Assembly (NCBI GenBank): GCA_001516025.1
Contig: LOEU01000004.1
Location: 1-64,000, forward strand
Direction: 5' to 3'
Length of the DNA stretch: 64,000 bases
Origin: a bacterium BRH_c32
GTDB taxonomy: Bacteria; Bacteroidota; Ignavibacteria; Ignavibacteriales; Melioribacteraceae
Part shown: positions 38,751 to 47,350 of the stretch, piece by piece
Position numbering within the stretch: the first letter of the stretch is position 1
How the letters are laid out: each line of letters opens with the position of its first letter
The notes under the pieces: generated by a model
The model's database searches: none
Seen by the model: the letters and a program-made list of their open reading frames with translations, nothing else
Told to the model about the DNA's origin: nothing
Made by a program: the position numbers and the translations under genes

Positions 38751-38773
38751 TTTATTTTAGACTCTAAAATAAA
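38751..38773. promoter_or_regulatory. Perfect 23-bp palindrome, probable MarR operator
   Basis: Arms TTTATTTTAGA (38751-38761) and TCTAAAATAAA (38763-38773) around a single central C. It is placed 7 bp upstream of the MarR start codon on the - strand. Length, perfect symmetry and position fit a MarR-family autoregulatory site. Confidence 0.7.
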
Positions 38774-38788
38774 TTGAGATTTTCTCAA
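38774..38788. promoter_or_regulatory. Second palindrome TTGAGA-TTT-TCTCAA abutting the operator
   Basis: Perfect 6-bp arms with a 3-bp centre, immediately next to the 23-bp palindrome. It may be a second regulator site within the same promoter. Confidence 0.4.
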
Positions 38789-38954
38789 ATGCAAGACAAA
38801 AAGGATAAAAAAGCATTATTATATAAAGATATGATGTCTTTAATTAACTTTTCAGGAGACTGTAATTATTCTTTGTTTGAGGTTGGGAACACTATTTTTT
38901 AAGTATTTAAATCAGGATTTAAATGCAACCTTTTGGTAATTTGATGCGTCTAAC

Positions 38955-38982
38955 TATCAGTATAAAAAGATTTATGCTGATA
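38955..38982 (+). promoter_or_regulatory. Leader hairpin before the META-domain gene
   Basis: Arms TATCAGTATAAA (38955-38966) and TTTATGCTGATA (38971-38982) pair over 12 positions (one T-G wobble) around AAGA, 39 bp before the ATG at 39022. It could be an mRNA leader hairpin or an operator. Confidence 0.4.
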
Positions 38983-39021
38983 CAAAATTATTACAATAAA
39001 AATATATTAAGGAGTTTTATC

Positions 39022-39747
39022 ATGAAGCGCATATTGGTAGTATTTTCCGTTATTTTATTTACAATTTTTATATCGTTAAGTAATGTTTATGCTTCGGGTG
39101 ATGTAGCAGGAAAATATAAAGCAGAATTATCGGCTGCAAGTTCACCGGCAAGAATTATGGTATTAAATTTATATTCAGATAATAGTGCAGTTTTAACAAG
39201 TGATTTTCAGAATGGCAAGCCACCGGTTGTAGAAGAAGGTTCTTGGAAAACATCAGGAAAATCTGTTGCAATTTCTTTAGACAAAATGAATGGAAGAAAA
39301 TCATATAATCCGCTCGATATTACTTTTGAGGTAATGAATAGCGCATTAGTAGCAGTAAAATATGATGAAAAAGTTTTTGGAACCGATGGATTGAAATTAG
39401 CTAAGGTAGAAGTAACTCCCGCAGTTAATACCACTTGGAAATGGGTTTCCACTACTTATGAAAAAGATAAATTAGACGTAACGACACCTGATGATTATAC
39501 AATCGAATTAAAAGATAACGGAAGAATACTTGTAAAGGCAGATTGTAATAGAGGTTTTGGCAAAATTGATATGAATGATTATAAATTGGTTGTGGGTGAA
39601 ATGAGCTTAACTAAAGTTGCTTGTCCTGATGGCTCACTTTCGGCAAAATTCTTAAATGAACTTAGTAATGCTACTGTTTATGCAACAGAAGGTGATGCAC
39701 TTATGATTACTTTGAAAGATAATAGTGTAATGAAATTCACAAAATAA
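39022..39747 (+). CDS. Secreted META-domain (HslJ/DUF306-like) protein
   Basis: The start at 39022 has AAGGAG 7 bp upstream and a signal peptide (MKRILVVFSVILFTIFISLS); longer frames upstream are not supported. The 241-residue protein has an N-terminal region like the NlpE/lipocalin-type sheet (GKYKAELSAASSPARIMVLNL, EEGSWKTSGKSVAI) and a C-terminal META domain (TTWKWVSTTYEKDKLDV, DNGRILVKADCNRGFGKI, LTKVACPDGSLSAKFLNEL), with two Cys that could form a disulfide. META-domain proteins are envelope proteins of poorly known function, linked to heat or antibiotic stress in E. coli HslJ. It has no lipobox. Confidence 0.75.
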   Translation: MKRILVVFSVILFTIFISLSNVYASGDVAGKYKAELSAASSPARIMVLNLYSDNSAVLTSDFQNGKPPVVEEGSWKTSGKSVAISLDKMNGRKSYNPLDITFEVMNSALVAVKYDEKVFGTDGLKLAKVEVTPAVNTTWKWVSTTYEKDKLDVTTPDDYTIELKDNGRILVKADCNRGFGKIDMNDYKLVVGEMSLTKVACPDGSLSAKFLNELSNATVYATEGDALMITLKDNSVMKFTK

Positions 39748-39768
39748 AAATTGTATAGAATAATTTTG

Positions 39769-39806
39769 AAAGCCGCATCCAATTAATTGAATGCGGCTTT
39801 TTTTTA
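39769..39806 (+). terminator. Rho-independent terminator (AAAGCCGCAT/ATGCGGCTTT)
   Basis: Ten-bp stem at 39769-39778 and 39791-39800 with a 12-base loop and a T-run reaching 39806, right after the META-domain gene. It overlaps the last bases of the convergent galM gene. Confidence 0.88.
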
Positions 39807-40835
39807 TTCAAATTTCATAATGATTTCGTGATGATATTTTTCTTCGGGCTTAAGAAGTGTAGATGGAAATTCCGGTTTATTAGGGGAATCAGGGAAAAAT
39901 TGGGGTTCGAGACAAAATCCGGTTCGGCAATTCATTGGCTTTCCATCTTTACCGATTGTACCATCTAAATAATTACCTGAATAAAACTGAACTGCCGGAT
40001 AAGTTGTATAAAGTTTCAGTTTCCTGCCGGTTATCGGTTCAGAAACTTCGGCTGCAAGTTTTAATTCATTTAATTTTCCGTTAAGAACGTAATTAAAATC
40101 GTAACCTCCATCTACTTCATCTATTTTTTCACCTATCACCATATCTTCAATAAAATCCAATTCGGTACCGCTAATTGAGATCAATTTACCTGTCGGAATG
40201 AAATTCTCGTCGATCTCGGTAATCTTTTCCGAATGTAAGGATAGATGATGATTAAGAATCGGAGAAGACTTATCCTCATTGAGATTAAAGTAAGAGTGAT
40301 TAGTAAGATTAACGTGAGTGGGGTGGTCGGTTTCCGCATCGAAAGTAATTTTGAGTTCATTTTCTTCATTGAGATAATATTTTACTATTGAAAGCAGATT
40401 GCCAGGGAAACCTTCTTCTCCGTCATGGCTCAAATAATTGAATTGAACTCCGCAGCCAGATAGTGTTTCGAAAGTATTATAATTCCATAATTTTTTATTG
40501 AATCCCTTTTTTCCACCGTGAAGCAGATATCCGGGACGATTTTCGCTTAATTTATATTCTTTACCGTCAATTGAGAATCTAGCATCGCCGATTCTATTTG
40601 CATATCTGCCGACTGTGCAGCCGATAAATAATTTGTCTTTTTCATATCCCTCAATAGTATCATAGCCGAGAATAATATCGGAATATACACCGATTCTATC
40701 AGGTGTTTTAATAGATACTAAGGTAGCACCATAATTAATGATTTTTACTTCAATACCGTGAGTATTTTTTAAGGTGAATGATTTTACTTCCCTTCCGTCA
40801 GAGATTTTTCCGAATTCGCTAATAATAGGTTTCAT
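39804..40835 (-). CDS. galM: Aldose 1-epimerase (mutarotase)
   Basis: The start is placed at 40835 (MKPIISEFGKISDG). A longer frame to 40913 would run into the terminator hairpin of the upstream gene. The 343-residue protein carries the GalM landmarks VGRYANRIGDARFSIDG, NLTNHSYFNL with the catalytic His, and FCLEPQFFPDSPN with the catalytic Glu. It interconverts alpha and beta anomers of glucose, galactose and related sugars. No signal peptide, so it is cytoplasmic. It fits galactose and glucose release by the GH36, GH5 and mannanase products in this window, although it stands alone. Confidence 0.93.
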   Translation of the reverse strand: MKPIISEFGKISDGREVKSFTLKNTHGIEVKIINYGATLVSIKTPDRIGVYSDIILGYDTIEGYEKDKLFIGCTVGRYANRIGDARFSIDGKEYKLSENRPGYLLHGGKKGFNKKLWNYNTFETLSGCGVQFNYLSHDGEEGFPGNLLSIVKYYLNEENELKITFDAETDHPTHVNLTNHSYFNLNEDKSSPILNHHLSLHSEKITEIDENFIPTGKLISISGTELDFIEDMVIGEKIDEVDGGYDFNYVLNGKLNELKLAAEVSEPITGRKLKLYTTYPAVQFYSGNYLDGTIGKDGKPMNCRTGFCLEPQFFPDSPNKPEFPSTLLKPEEKYHHEIIMKFE

Positions 40836-40892
40836 AATTCCGATACTATTTTTGTTTTCAAAAATAAATAATTGTTCGGCTAAATACAGATT

Positions 40893-40932
40893 AAAAAAAA
40901 AGGAAGCTCTCAAAAAATAGCAGAGAGCTTCC
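40893..40932 (-). terminator. Rho-independent terminator of the TonB-receptor operon
   Basis: Ten-bp stem GGAAGCTCTC (40902-40911) and GAGAGCTTCC (40923-40932). The A-run at 40893-40901 is a T-run on the - strand. It lies 123 bp past the TonB receptor gene. Confidence 0.9.
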
Positions 40933-41054
40933 GATTTGCATAAAGCAGCTATTTGAAAAACTAGCTGCCTATCGAGGGCGCAAATTTACATCTTAAACAG
41001 TAGTCATGCTTGAAACATTAGCACAACTGCCGGAATATGCTTTACAAAAAGTCC

Positions 41055-43286
41055 TTACATCCTAAACCTAAGCCCGGCATAAGCCATAGCACCCGTAACA
41101 GGACCCCAAACCATTGAAGCATCAAAAAATTGGCTATCAGGATTAAGAGAATCGATTATTAAATTTTCCTGACGATAACCGAATAAATTTTCTACACCGA
41201 GATACAAATCCAATCCGGGCAAAAACGTTCTCGTAATCTGAGCATTAACGGTGAAGAACCCGGGCGAATTTAATGGCATCTGATATTGCTTGGGATTAGA
41301 TAATGTAGAAGGGATCCTTTTGCTTCCCGAATACTGTATTGTAAGATCATAGAACATCTGCGGATCGTCTTCTTTTTCTTTTTCGGTTGTATAAGCAAAA
41401 TTAATAAACGCACGATGCTTGGAACTGAATGGACGTTCCATATACTTTCCGTCTATCATCTGCTTAACGTCCAAGAATCTATAAGCTGTTTTCAGATCAA
41501 AATTCTCAAATGGTTTGAAAGCAAATTCAGCCTGAAAGCTATTGGAATAAGCACCATTCTCAATTGTAGAAAAAATAACTTTCTGAGGAGAAGAATCGAG
41601 ATTGGCAATATTAACTTGCTCGAAATCAGTTCGGTAGAAATCAAGTGTAAAAGATGCATCACGATAATCATAATAGAAATAATGTGTTAAGCTAACTCCA
41701 AAATTCCAAGCCTTTTCTTGCCCTAGTCCATAACCATAAGTGCCGGATTGATTAATAGAAATAGCACGTGAACTAGCTAATGCGGAAGCGTATTCGGTGA
41801 ATATATTCGAGGTTCGGAATCCTCTCCCTGCCACTCCGCGAATCACCCAATCCGGATTCGGCGAAAAGCGAAGATGAACTCGAGGAGTAAACATAAATCC
41901 AAATTGATTATGGTAATCGCCTCTTACACCTGCAATTAAAGAAATTTGATCGTCATCTGAATATGTATATTCGGCAAAAGCACCAGGTACTTTTTCTATT
42001 CTATTATAAACGTTATTTATAAATTTCTCATTGAATTGATCAAATAAGAAACTAAAACCGATTCGGTATTTATGCTCGGTTGTATTTATAATCGATTGAT
42101 ATAAGAAATTAAAGTAGCCGGTTTTTTCATTGCCGCTATAATCGCGCTGACCGAAGAAAGATGAATTTCGATAATTAGTAAACGAAAATTGAAAGCCGAA
42201 TGATTTATATGGAGCATCGGCAAATACATATCCCATCTTTGCATATAAATTAAGATTGTTATTAGTCATTCCAAAATTATATCGAGGGGAATTGAGTGAC
42301 GGATTATAAGTCCCTCCTTCTTTTTTATCCGCAACGTACTGAAATCCAAATCTGCTTTCCCAACCGTCCATACTTAAGTATTGCCATCTCTGAGCAATAT
42401 TCAAAGTATTAAAAGTGGGGAGGTCGCTAAAATTATCATTATTCATATCGAACTTATTTTTACGGGTGCTATAATGAAATAGAGAAATAGCAGAAAAATG
42501 TTCATTGAAATGAGAGATATAATTTAAGTTGCCTTCAAAACGTTGATCATAATCGCCATAGACATTCAAGAATATCGGAGTTTCATCAGGCGAGATCGAT
42601 TTACGTAGATCGACATCTATCTGTCCGGTGATCGATTCATAACCATTGGCTACCGATCCGATTCCTTTAGAAACATTTATCGCTTGAACCCATGTTCCGG
42701 GAACAAACGAAAGTCCTATGTTAGACATAAGTCCGCGGATATAAGGCATATTCTCTAAAGAAGTTTGTGTGTATGTTCCAGAGAGTCCGAGCATTTCAAT
42801 CTGCTTAGCACCTGTAATTGCATCGGTAAATGAAACATCGATAGCCGGATTTGTCTCGAAGCTCTCCGAAAGATTACAGCATGCGGCTTTGAATAATTCC
42901 TTCTCATTCATAGTCGATTTATTTTCGATTGCGAAATAATCGTGGGAAGTAGAAGCTTTTTCTCCGCTTACTTCCACTTCGCCGATCTGCTCGGCATCTT
43001 CGGTAAGTAATATTTCTAGGAAGCTATTATCTTTTATTTCAAGCGTATCGGGTTTGAATCCGATAAAGCTAACTACTAAATATTTGTATTCGGAAGCGAA
43101 GGGAATTTTGAAATCTCCTTTGCTATCGGAAGTAGTGCCGATAGTTGATGAGAGCCAATAAATATTCGCTCCGGCTAGTGGATGTTTATCGTTGTCGTGG
43201 TTTTCGTAAACTCTTCCTTTTAAGCTATTTTGTGCGTTTATTATTGTAAGTAAAGCAAATAATAAAGTTAGAATTAATTTTTTCAT
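41055..43286 (-). CDS. TonB-dependent receptor, probably for copper or another metal
   Basis: This 743-residue protein has a signal peptide, an N-terminal carboxypeptidase-like regulatory domain (LKGRVYENHDN, GANIYWLSSTIGTTSDSKGDF), a plug (AITGAKQIEMLGLSG, QAINVSKGIGSVANGYESITGQID) and a 22-stranded barrel ending in AYAGLRFRM. The plug contains KAACCNLSESFETNPAID, a Cys-pair motif I associate with Bacteroidota receptors encoded next to heavy-metal-associated and HYC_CC_PP-type proteins. Both occur just upstream here. The size is that of siderophore/metal receptors; SusC proteins are usually near 1,000 residues and paired with SusD. Metal identity is inferred, not shown. Confidence 0.85.
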   Translation of the reverse strand: MKKLILTLLFALLTIINAQNSLKGRVYENHDNDKHPLAGANIYWLSSTIGTTSDSKGDFKIPFASEYKYLVVSFIGFKPDTLEIKDNSFLEILLTEDAEQIGEVEVSGEKASTSHDYFAIENKSTMNEKELFKAACCNLSESFETNPAIDVSFTDAITGAKQIEMLGLSGTYTQTSLENMPYIRGLMSNIGLSFVPGTWVQAINVSKGIGSVANGYESITGQIDVDLRKSISPDETPIFLNVYGDYDQRFEGNLNYISHFNEHFSAISLFHYSTRKNKFDMNNDNFSDLPTFNTLNIAQRWQYLSMDGWESRFGFQYVADKKEGGTYNPSLNSPRYNFGMTNNNLNLYAKMGYVFADAPYKSFGFQFSFTNYRNSSFFGQRDYSGNEKTGYFNFLYQSIINTTEHKYRIGFSFLFDQFNEKFINNVYNRIEKVPGAFAEYTYSDDDQISLIAGVRGDYHNQFGFMFTPRVHLRFSPNPDWVIRGVAGRGFRTSNIFTEYASALASSRAISINQSGTYGYGLGQEKAWNFGVSLTHYFYYDYRDASFTLDFYRTDFEQVNIANLDSSPQKVIFSTIENGAYSNSFQAEFAFKPFENFDLKTAYRFLDVKQMIDGKYMERPFSSKHRAFINFAYTTEKEKEDDPQMFYDLTIQYSGSKRIPSTLSNPKQYQMPLNSPGFFTVNAQITRTFLPGLDLYLGVENLFGYRQENLIIDSLNPDSQFFDASMVWGPVTGAMAYAGLRFRM

Positions 43287-43302
43287 TTCTGCCTTTCGGG
43301 AT

Positions 43303-43647
43303 TTAGTGAGTATTTTCTGAGTCTCTATATAAACAGCAATTCGGGAGTTTTACATAAACAGAATCGGCTGCTTTGAATTTATCTGTATCATGACCCACTT
43401 TTGCTATTCTATGTTTAAGAGAATCGACTGTTATCTCATCCTTTAGATATGCGACTTTTAATAACTTGGATTTTTTATCCCATTTGGCAAGTTTCACTTC
43501 TTTTATCTTAAGTGATTTTTCTATTCTGTTTTTACACATATTACAGTTTCCGAACACCTTAAATTCTGTTTCGGCTACTTTATCCTGAGCGATTGAAAGA
43601 GTAGTAAAAAATAAAAACATTACTGCAATGCTTAATAGATTTTTCAT
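43303..43647 (-). CDS. Secreted heavy-metal-associated (HMA) domain protein
   Basis: This 114-residue protein has a signal peptide (MKNLLSIAVMFLFFTTLSIAQ) and an HMA/CopZ-like ferredoxin fold with the metal motif NCNMCKNRIEKSL and the later GHDTDKFKA. A second Cys pair, LPNCCLY, is near the C-terminus. It probably binds Cu(I) or a similar thiophilic ion in the periplasm and passes it to or from the TonB receptor, whose gene starts 16 bp downstream. Confidence 0.85.
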   Translation of the reverse strand: MKNLLSIAVMFLFFTTLSIAQDKVAETEFKVFGNCNMCKNRIEKSLKIKEVKLAKWDKKSKLLKVAYLKDEITVDSLKHRIAKVGHDTDKFKAADSVYVKLPNCCLYRDSENTH

Positions 43648-43914
43648 TTTTAGTTTCCTTTTAAAATTTTATTTAATAAATGTCGATGCCGTAAAAAAAT
43701 GCACCAGTTTTATATTAATATTTATTAGCGCAGCCGGAACGGCTTACTATTTCTATGAATTCAATTCTTAAAGGAGTGAAAATAATTTTAACGTAAACCT
43801 AAGAACCCGATTGGTCCTAACATCAACGTTCGTTGCCAAGTGTTGAAAATAATTCTTATGGGATAGTTTGCCCCATTCCTTTAATTCAATTGAATTATAG
43901 AATAGAGGGAAATC
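43648..43914. other. Intergenic stretch of 267 bp between the HMA and HYC-type genes
   Basis: I see no gene. It holds a short hairpin AGCCG-GAA-CGGCT (43732-43744) and, near the right end, the palindrome at 43882-43897. It is long for an operon spacer, so a separate promoter for the HMA and TonB genes is plausible. Confidence 0.5.
43882..43897. promoter_or_regulatory. Perfect 16-bp palindrome TAATTCAATTGAATTA
   Basis: Uninterrupted palindrome 17 bp past the stop of the HYC-type gene and 235 bp before the HMA gene. An operator is more likely than a terminator because it is all A/T-rich and has no T-run, but AT palindromes are easily random here. Confidence 0.35.
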
Positions 43915-44295
43915 TCAAATAAGGAAACTGCTTTGCAAAATGCGGATATCTCTGCCGGGAGGCGAGTTATCTGTAATATTATGTTGAAAGATAGAATGAG
44001 AGACTACATCTGCCACTTCATTATTAGCATGAAACGGTATGGAAATCTCAAATGAACTGATTTTAAATTCGTTTTCGGATTTATGAAGATCTTCAATCTT
44101 GGTAGTTTTAATTTCTGTTTTGCAGCATTCGCTCCCGCATTCCATACCGCAGCATGAATCGGGTTCTCCTTTTCTTTCGGTTAATGCCAATTCCACTGAA
44201 TCGACTTCATCACCGCAAAAATGAATAGCTACATTCACCCCGACCACAAGGAAAAGGTAAATGAACATAAACGATATTGTAAATAACTTCTTCAC
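43915..44295 (-). CDS. Small Cys-rich envelope protein, HYC_CC_PP type
   Basis: This 126-residue protein has an N-terminal signal or anchor (ISFMFIYLFLVVGVNVAIHFCG) and a cluster of seven Cys between residues about 27 and 60: HFCGDEVDS, DSCCGMECGSECCKTE. The HFCG and CC pattern is that of the HYC_CC_PP family, found beside TonB receptors in Bacteroidota. Metal binding is suggested by the Cys cluster. It is first in the metal-related trio, 267 bp before the HMA gene. Confidence 0.7.
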   Translation of the reverse strand: MKKLFTISFMFIYLFLVVGVNVAIHFCGDEVDSVELALTERKGEPDSCCGMECGSECCKTEIKTTKIEDLHKSENEFKISSFEISIPFHANNEVADVVSHSIFQHNITDNSPPGRDIRILQSSFLI

Positions 44296-44367
44296 GATGC
44301 AAATATAGGGATAAAGATATCATATCCACAAGTCTGATTAAAATGCCCTTTTAGATTCTCTTCCAAG

Positions 44368-44442
44368 GAGTGCAATGAGAATAAGTTTACTAAATGTTTA
44401 AGAACCGTGATCTTATTAATCTCCGATGAGTGCATTGAGAAT
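44368..44442. repeat. Pair of 15-bp near-identical direct repeats at the 3' end of the GH5 gene
   Basis: GAGTGCAATGAGAAT at 44368-44382 and GAGTGCATTGAGAAT at 44428-44442 differ at one base and are 60 bp apart. The second lies inside the last codons of the GH5 gene, the first beyond its stop. Confidence 0.5.
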
Positions 44443-45399
44443 CGGAGCATTCCATTCTTCTATACCTATAAAATAGAGAATAAAATCAGAATCAAACTGC
44501 CAATAAGCCCAGCTCCATCCAAATTCCTCGGCAGTTCGGCAAACGTTATAAATATATTTTACTCTATACTCCATCTCTCCCTTATCGTAAGCACCAAATT
44601 CACCAAGAAGTATAGGTCGGTTGTTCTTAATAGCCCACTGATTAACTAAAGAAAAGTCATCTCTTAATTTTTTAATCTCTTCGTCCGAGCCCCACTTGAT
44701 ACCGAGCTGAGAATTTTCGGGAGTCCATGATGCCCCCTGATGAGTAAATTCCATAGGGAGATAATAATGGACTGTTACTATAAGATTCTTATCATCTTCG
44801 GGTAATGTGAGTGCATCGAGATGATAGATATTATTCCAAAATCCGGGACCGATAATAACAATCCGCTCCGGATTAGTTCTACGAATAATTTGAAGTAGCT
44901 CTTTATGGTATTGATTCCAAAGTTCGTCGGTTAATTTGCCAAATGGCTCATTGAGAATTTCAAAGACTACACTATCAGAATAGTTTTGATAGTGGTCAGC
45001 CACCTGTTCCCAGAATGCTTTTAGTCGAGGCAAATTCTCTTCGGGTGCATTTCCCATCTCACCAAAATTATGCATATCAAGAATAACCAATAAATTATTT
45101 TTAAGTGCATTATTCACTGCCCAATCGAGAGTGTTAAACCAGCTTTCAGGTAAAAGGAGGGTCTCTTTATCCATAAATGAAAAAGCATGAAGATTAATTC
45201 GGACAGAATTAAAACCGGCATCTTTAAGTTTAGTAAAATAATTCTCTTTGAATCTTTTCTGATCGAAATTTTTCCAAATTGGGTCGTATCCGATTATGTT
45301 AACACCTTTGCCGAGTTTCTTATTAATCTCAAATGCTTTACCGCTTTGCGCCGAGAGAGAGATGGAAGTAATTATTAAAAGTAAAAGTAGCTTTTTCAT
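44416..45399 (-). CDS. Secreted GH5 endoglucanase (cellulase)
   Basis: This 327-residue protein has a signal peptide (MKKLLLLLIITSISLSAQ) and a full GH5 barrel: GFNSVRINLHAF, LVILDMHNFG, VVFEILNEPFG with the acid/base E151, IVTVHYYLP, and PILLGEFGAYD with the nucleophile E267. The length equals a single catalytic domain without a binding module. It should cut internal beta-1,4 links in cellulose, glucomannan or xyloglucan outside the inner membrane. The gene is monocistronic. The subfamily cannot be fixed by eye. Confidence 0.9.
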   Translation of the reverse strand: MKKLLLLLIITSISLSAQSGKAFEINKKLGKGVNIIGYDPIWKNFDQKRFKENYFTKLKDAGFNSVRINLHAFSFMDKETLLLPESWFNTLDWAVNNALKNNLLVILDMHNFGEMGNAPEENLPRLKAFWEQVADHYQNYSDSVVFEILNEPFGKLTDELWNQYHKELLQIIRRTNPERIVIIGPGFWNNIYHLDALTLPEDDKNLIVTVHYYLPMEFTHQGASWTPENSQLGIKWGSDEEIKKLRDDFSLVNQWAIKNNRPILLGEFGAYDKGEMEYRVKYIYNVCRTAEEFGWSWAYWQFDSDFILYFIGIEEWNAPILNALIGD

Positions 45400-45445
45400 A
45401 ATGGACTCTACGATAATGAACTACAAAAATATAAAAATCAGAGAT

Positions 45446-45480
45446 AAAAAAACCGGTTATTCCTTGCGGAGATAACCGGC
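45446..45480 (-). terminator. Rho-independent terminator after the YebC-family gene
   Basis: Stem CCGGTTAT (45453-45460) and ATAACCGG (45472-45479) with an 11-base loop. The A-run to the left gives a T-run on the - strand, 52 bp past the gene. Confidence 0.85.
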
Positions 45481-45531
45481 ATTTTTGGTAAGTCAAACTT
45501 TCTTTCATTTGCTAATTTATGCAAATACTGA

Positions 45532-46242
45532 TTAAGCCATATTTGTATAAACAGACTGAACGTCATCATCTTCTTCGATAGCTTCGATTAATTCATTTAC
45601 TTCTTTTTGCTGCTCTTCATCAAGCTCTTTCAAATTAGTTGGAATATAAGGAAATTCAGTAGCACTGACTTCGATATTTTTTTCATCTAAGGCTTTTTGC
45701 ATTGTGCCAAAATCTTGGAACATTGTATATATATAGATTGATTCGTCATCATATTGAAGTTCATCAAGACCATAATCGATTAATTCCATCTCAAATTCAT
45801 CAACATCGGAGATAAGCGATTTATCAATTTTAATGAGACCTTTATGATCGAACATAAAAGAGATAGAACCGGGGGCACCGAGAGCACCTTCATATTTACG
45901 GAAATAATGGCGAATACTGGCAGCAGTGCGAGTGGTATTATCGGTTGCACATTCAACAACCACCGCTACTCCATGTGGTCCGTAACCTTCATATGTAATT
46001 TCCGAATAGCCCGATGTATCTTTAGAAACCGCACGTTTGATTGCAGCATCCACTCTATCTTTAGGCATATTGACGGACTTAGCATTTTGAACTGCCATGC
46101 GGAGTTTGGAATTGGATTTAACATCGGGTCCGCCTGATTTTACGGCTATTTCAATATCTTTTCTTATTCTGTTGAACGCTTTGGACATCTTAGCAAAGCG
46201 CGCAAACATTTTGTGTTTTCTTGTTTCAAAAATTCTTCCCAT
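45532..46242 (-). CDS. YebC/PmpR (TACO1) family protein, YeeN-like
   Basis: The start is taken at 46242 (MGRIFETRKHKMFARFAKMSK), the usual beginning of the family; the frame extends to 46293 without support. The 236-residue protein covers the three TACO1-like domains, with NAKSVNMPKDRVDAAIKRA, YEGYGPHGVAVVVECATDNTTRT and a very acidic end (ELIEAIEEDDDVQSVY). The N-terminus without the usual AGHSKW start places it closer to the YeeN subgroup. Family members were long called transcription regulators; recent work points to help in translation of difficult nascent chains. Confidence 0.9.
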   Translation of the reverse strand: MGRIFETRKHKMFARFAKMSKAFNRIRKDIEIAVKSGGPDVKSNSKLRMAVQNAKSVNMPKDRVDAAIKRAVSKDTSGYSEITYEGYGPHGVAVVVECATDNTTRTAASIRHYFRKYEGALGAPGSISFMFDHKGLIKIDKSLISDVDEFEMELIDYGLDELQYDDESIYIYTMFQDFGTMQKALDEKNIEVSATEFPYIPTNLKELDEEQQKEVNELIEAIEEDDDVQSVYTNMA

Positions 46243-46344
46243 TTGTACCGGTATCTTATTTTTTATTAAACGTGATTTAATATAACTCTGCAATTTAAGA
46301 AAATGTAGGGAAAAATATAAACAAGAAAGTATTTGCAGAGAAAA

Positions 46345-47250
46345 TTAAGACTTTGTGAGTTCGTCATAAGCGCGTTCGAGGTTCATCTTACGTGCTCCGT
46401 CCCATCTCTCTTTTAGATTATTAAATCCCGGAATTTCGCCCGAGGCAATATCATCTTTGGACTTACCCGCTTTGACCCATTTATTTACGGTATCTATCAA
46501 CGCTTCAAAATAATTTTTCATTTTTTTAATGTCATTTCTCGAACCCGTTACCTGATCGTCTGAAGCTGCATGACCATAAATGAAAAGTGTATCTTTGTCA
46601 TAACGTTTATAGATCATTTCTAGAGTTTCGATCCAATATTTTATTGATCCACCTCCCATATTATCTATATAAGGATATGTATTATTAAAAACTAAATCGC
46701 CTACATGAGCAATATTAGCATTCTCGAAATGGATTACAGAATCGCCGCCTGTATGCGCAGGAGCAAAGTAACGAGCCTTTACTTTTTCTTTCTTTAAGTC
46801 CAATTCCCAATCTTGAACAAAAGTTATATCAGGATATTTCTGCGGTTTATCGGGATTGCCGCCATACATTTTTTCTTGAAGCATTTTGCAGTTTTCTTGA
46901 GCTACAATAGTCTTAGTAAAGTCTCTTAAATAAACATTTCCCGAAGTGTGATCGCCATGATGATGAGTATTGAAAAGTGTATCAATCTTGCCGCCGCTTA
47001 TCTTAGTAAAATTATCAAAAAAGTTTTTTGCTGAATCGGGGAATTGAGAATCGATTACAACCGAACAATCCTTACCTGCATACCAACCGATAGTCCCCCC
47101 TTTTTCAATATATATCCCGATATTATTGCGGAGTTTTTTGATTCCATTCTTTGAATCATCGAAAAGATTAAAAAAACTGCTCCCTTGCAAGAAGATGCCG
47201 CCCGTTAATAAGAAGCTCGATTTTATGAATTGCTTACGATTTATTTCCAT
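46345..47250 (-). CDS. Exported metallo-beta-lactamase-fold hydrolase
   Basis: This 301-residue protein has an N-terminal export signal (KSSFLLTGGIFLQGSSFF) and the zinc motif THHHGDHTSGN. Later ligands are AHTGGDS and HVGDLV, with the final His in IYGHAAS. The closest family I recognise is subclass B-like MBL hydrolases (quinoprotein-relay or glyoxalase II-type), with a Tat-like start that has only one Arg (NRKQFIK). The substrate is unknown. It diverges from the BNR protein gene 100 bp away. Confidence 0.8.
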   Translation of the reverse strand: MEINRKQFIKSSFLLTGGIFLQGSSFFNLFDDSKNGIKKLRNNIGIYIEKGGTIGWYAGKDCSVVIDSQFPDSAKNFFDNFTKISGGKIDTLFNTHHHGDHTSGNVYLRDFTKTIVAQENCKMLQEKMYGGNPDKPQKYPDITFVQDWELDLKKEKVKARYFAPAHTGGDSVIHFENANIAHVGDLVFNNTYPYIDNMGGGSIKYWIETLEMIYKRYDKDTLFIYGHAASDDQVTGSRNDIKKMKNYFEALIDTVNKWVKAGKSKDDIASGEIPGFNNLKERWDGARKMNLERAYDELTKS

Positions 47251-47350
47251 ATCAGAATCTCCTTAAAAAATGATAAATAATATACGAACTCCATTTATAA
47301 ATATAAAAAATACACTTGATAAATATCAGTATAATTATTACTCTATTTTC

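Noticed and set aside
38923..39021. N-terminal extension of the META-domain protein from an ATG at 38923
   Set aside because: The extension runs through the leader hairpin and lacks a ribosome-binding site; AAGGAG and a signal peptide mark 39022.
41055..43286. TonB receptor read as a SusC glycan transporter
   Set aside because: It is far shorter than SusC, has no SusD partner, and has Cys-pair neighbours typical of metal handling.
44333..44341. TCTGATTA near 44334 as a third copy of the nrf-type operator
   Set aside because: The matching half-site 8 bp upstream is missing.
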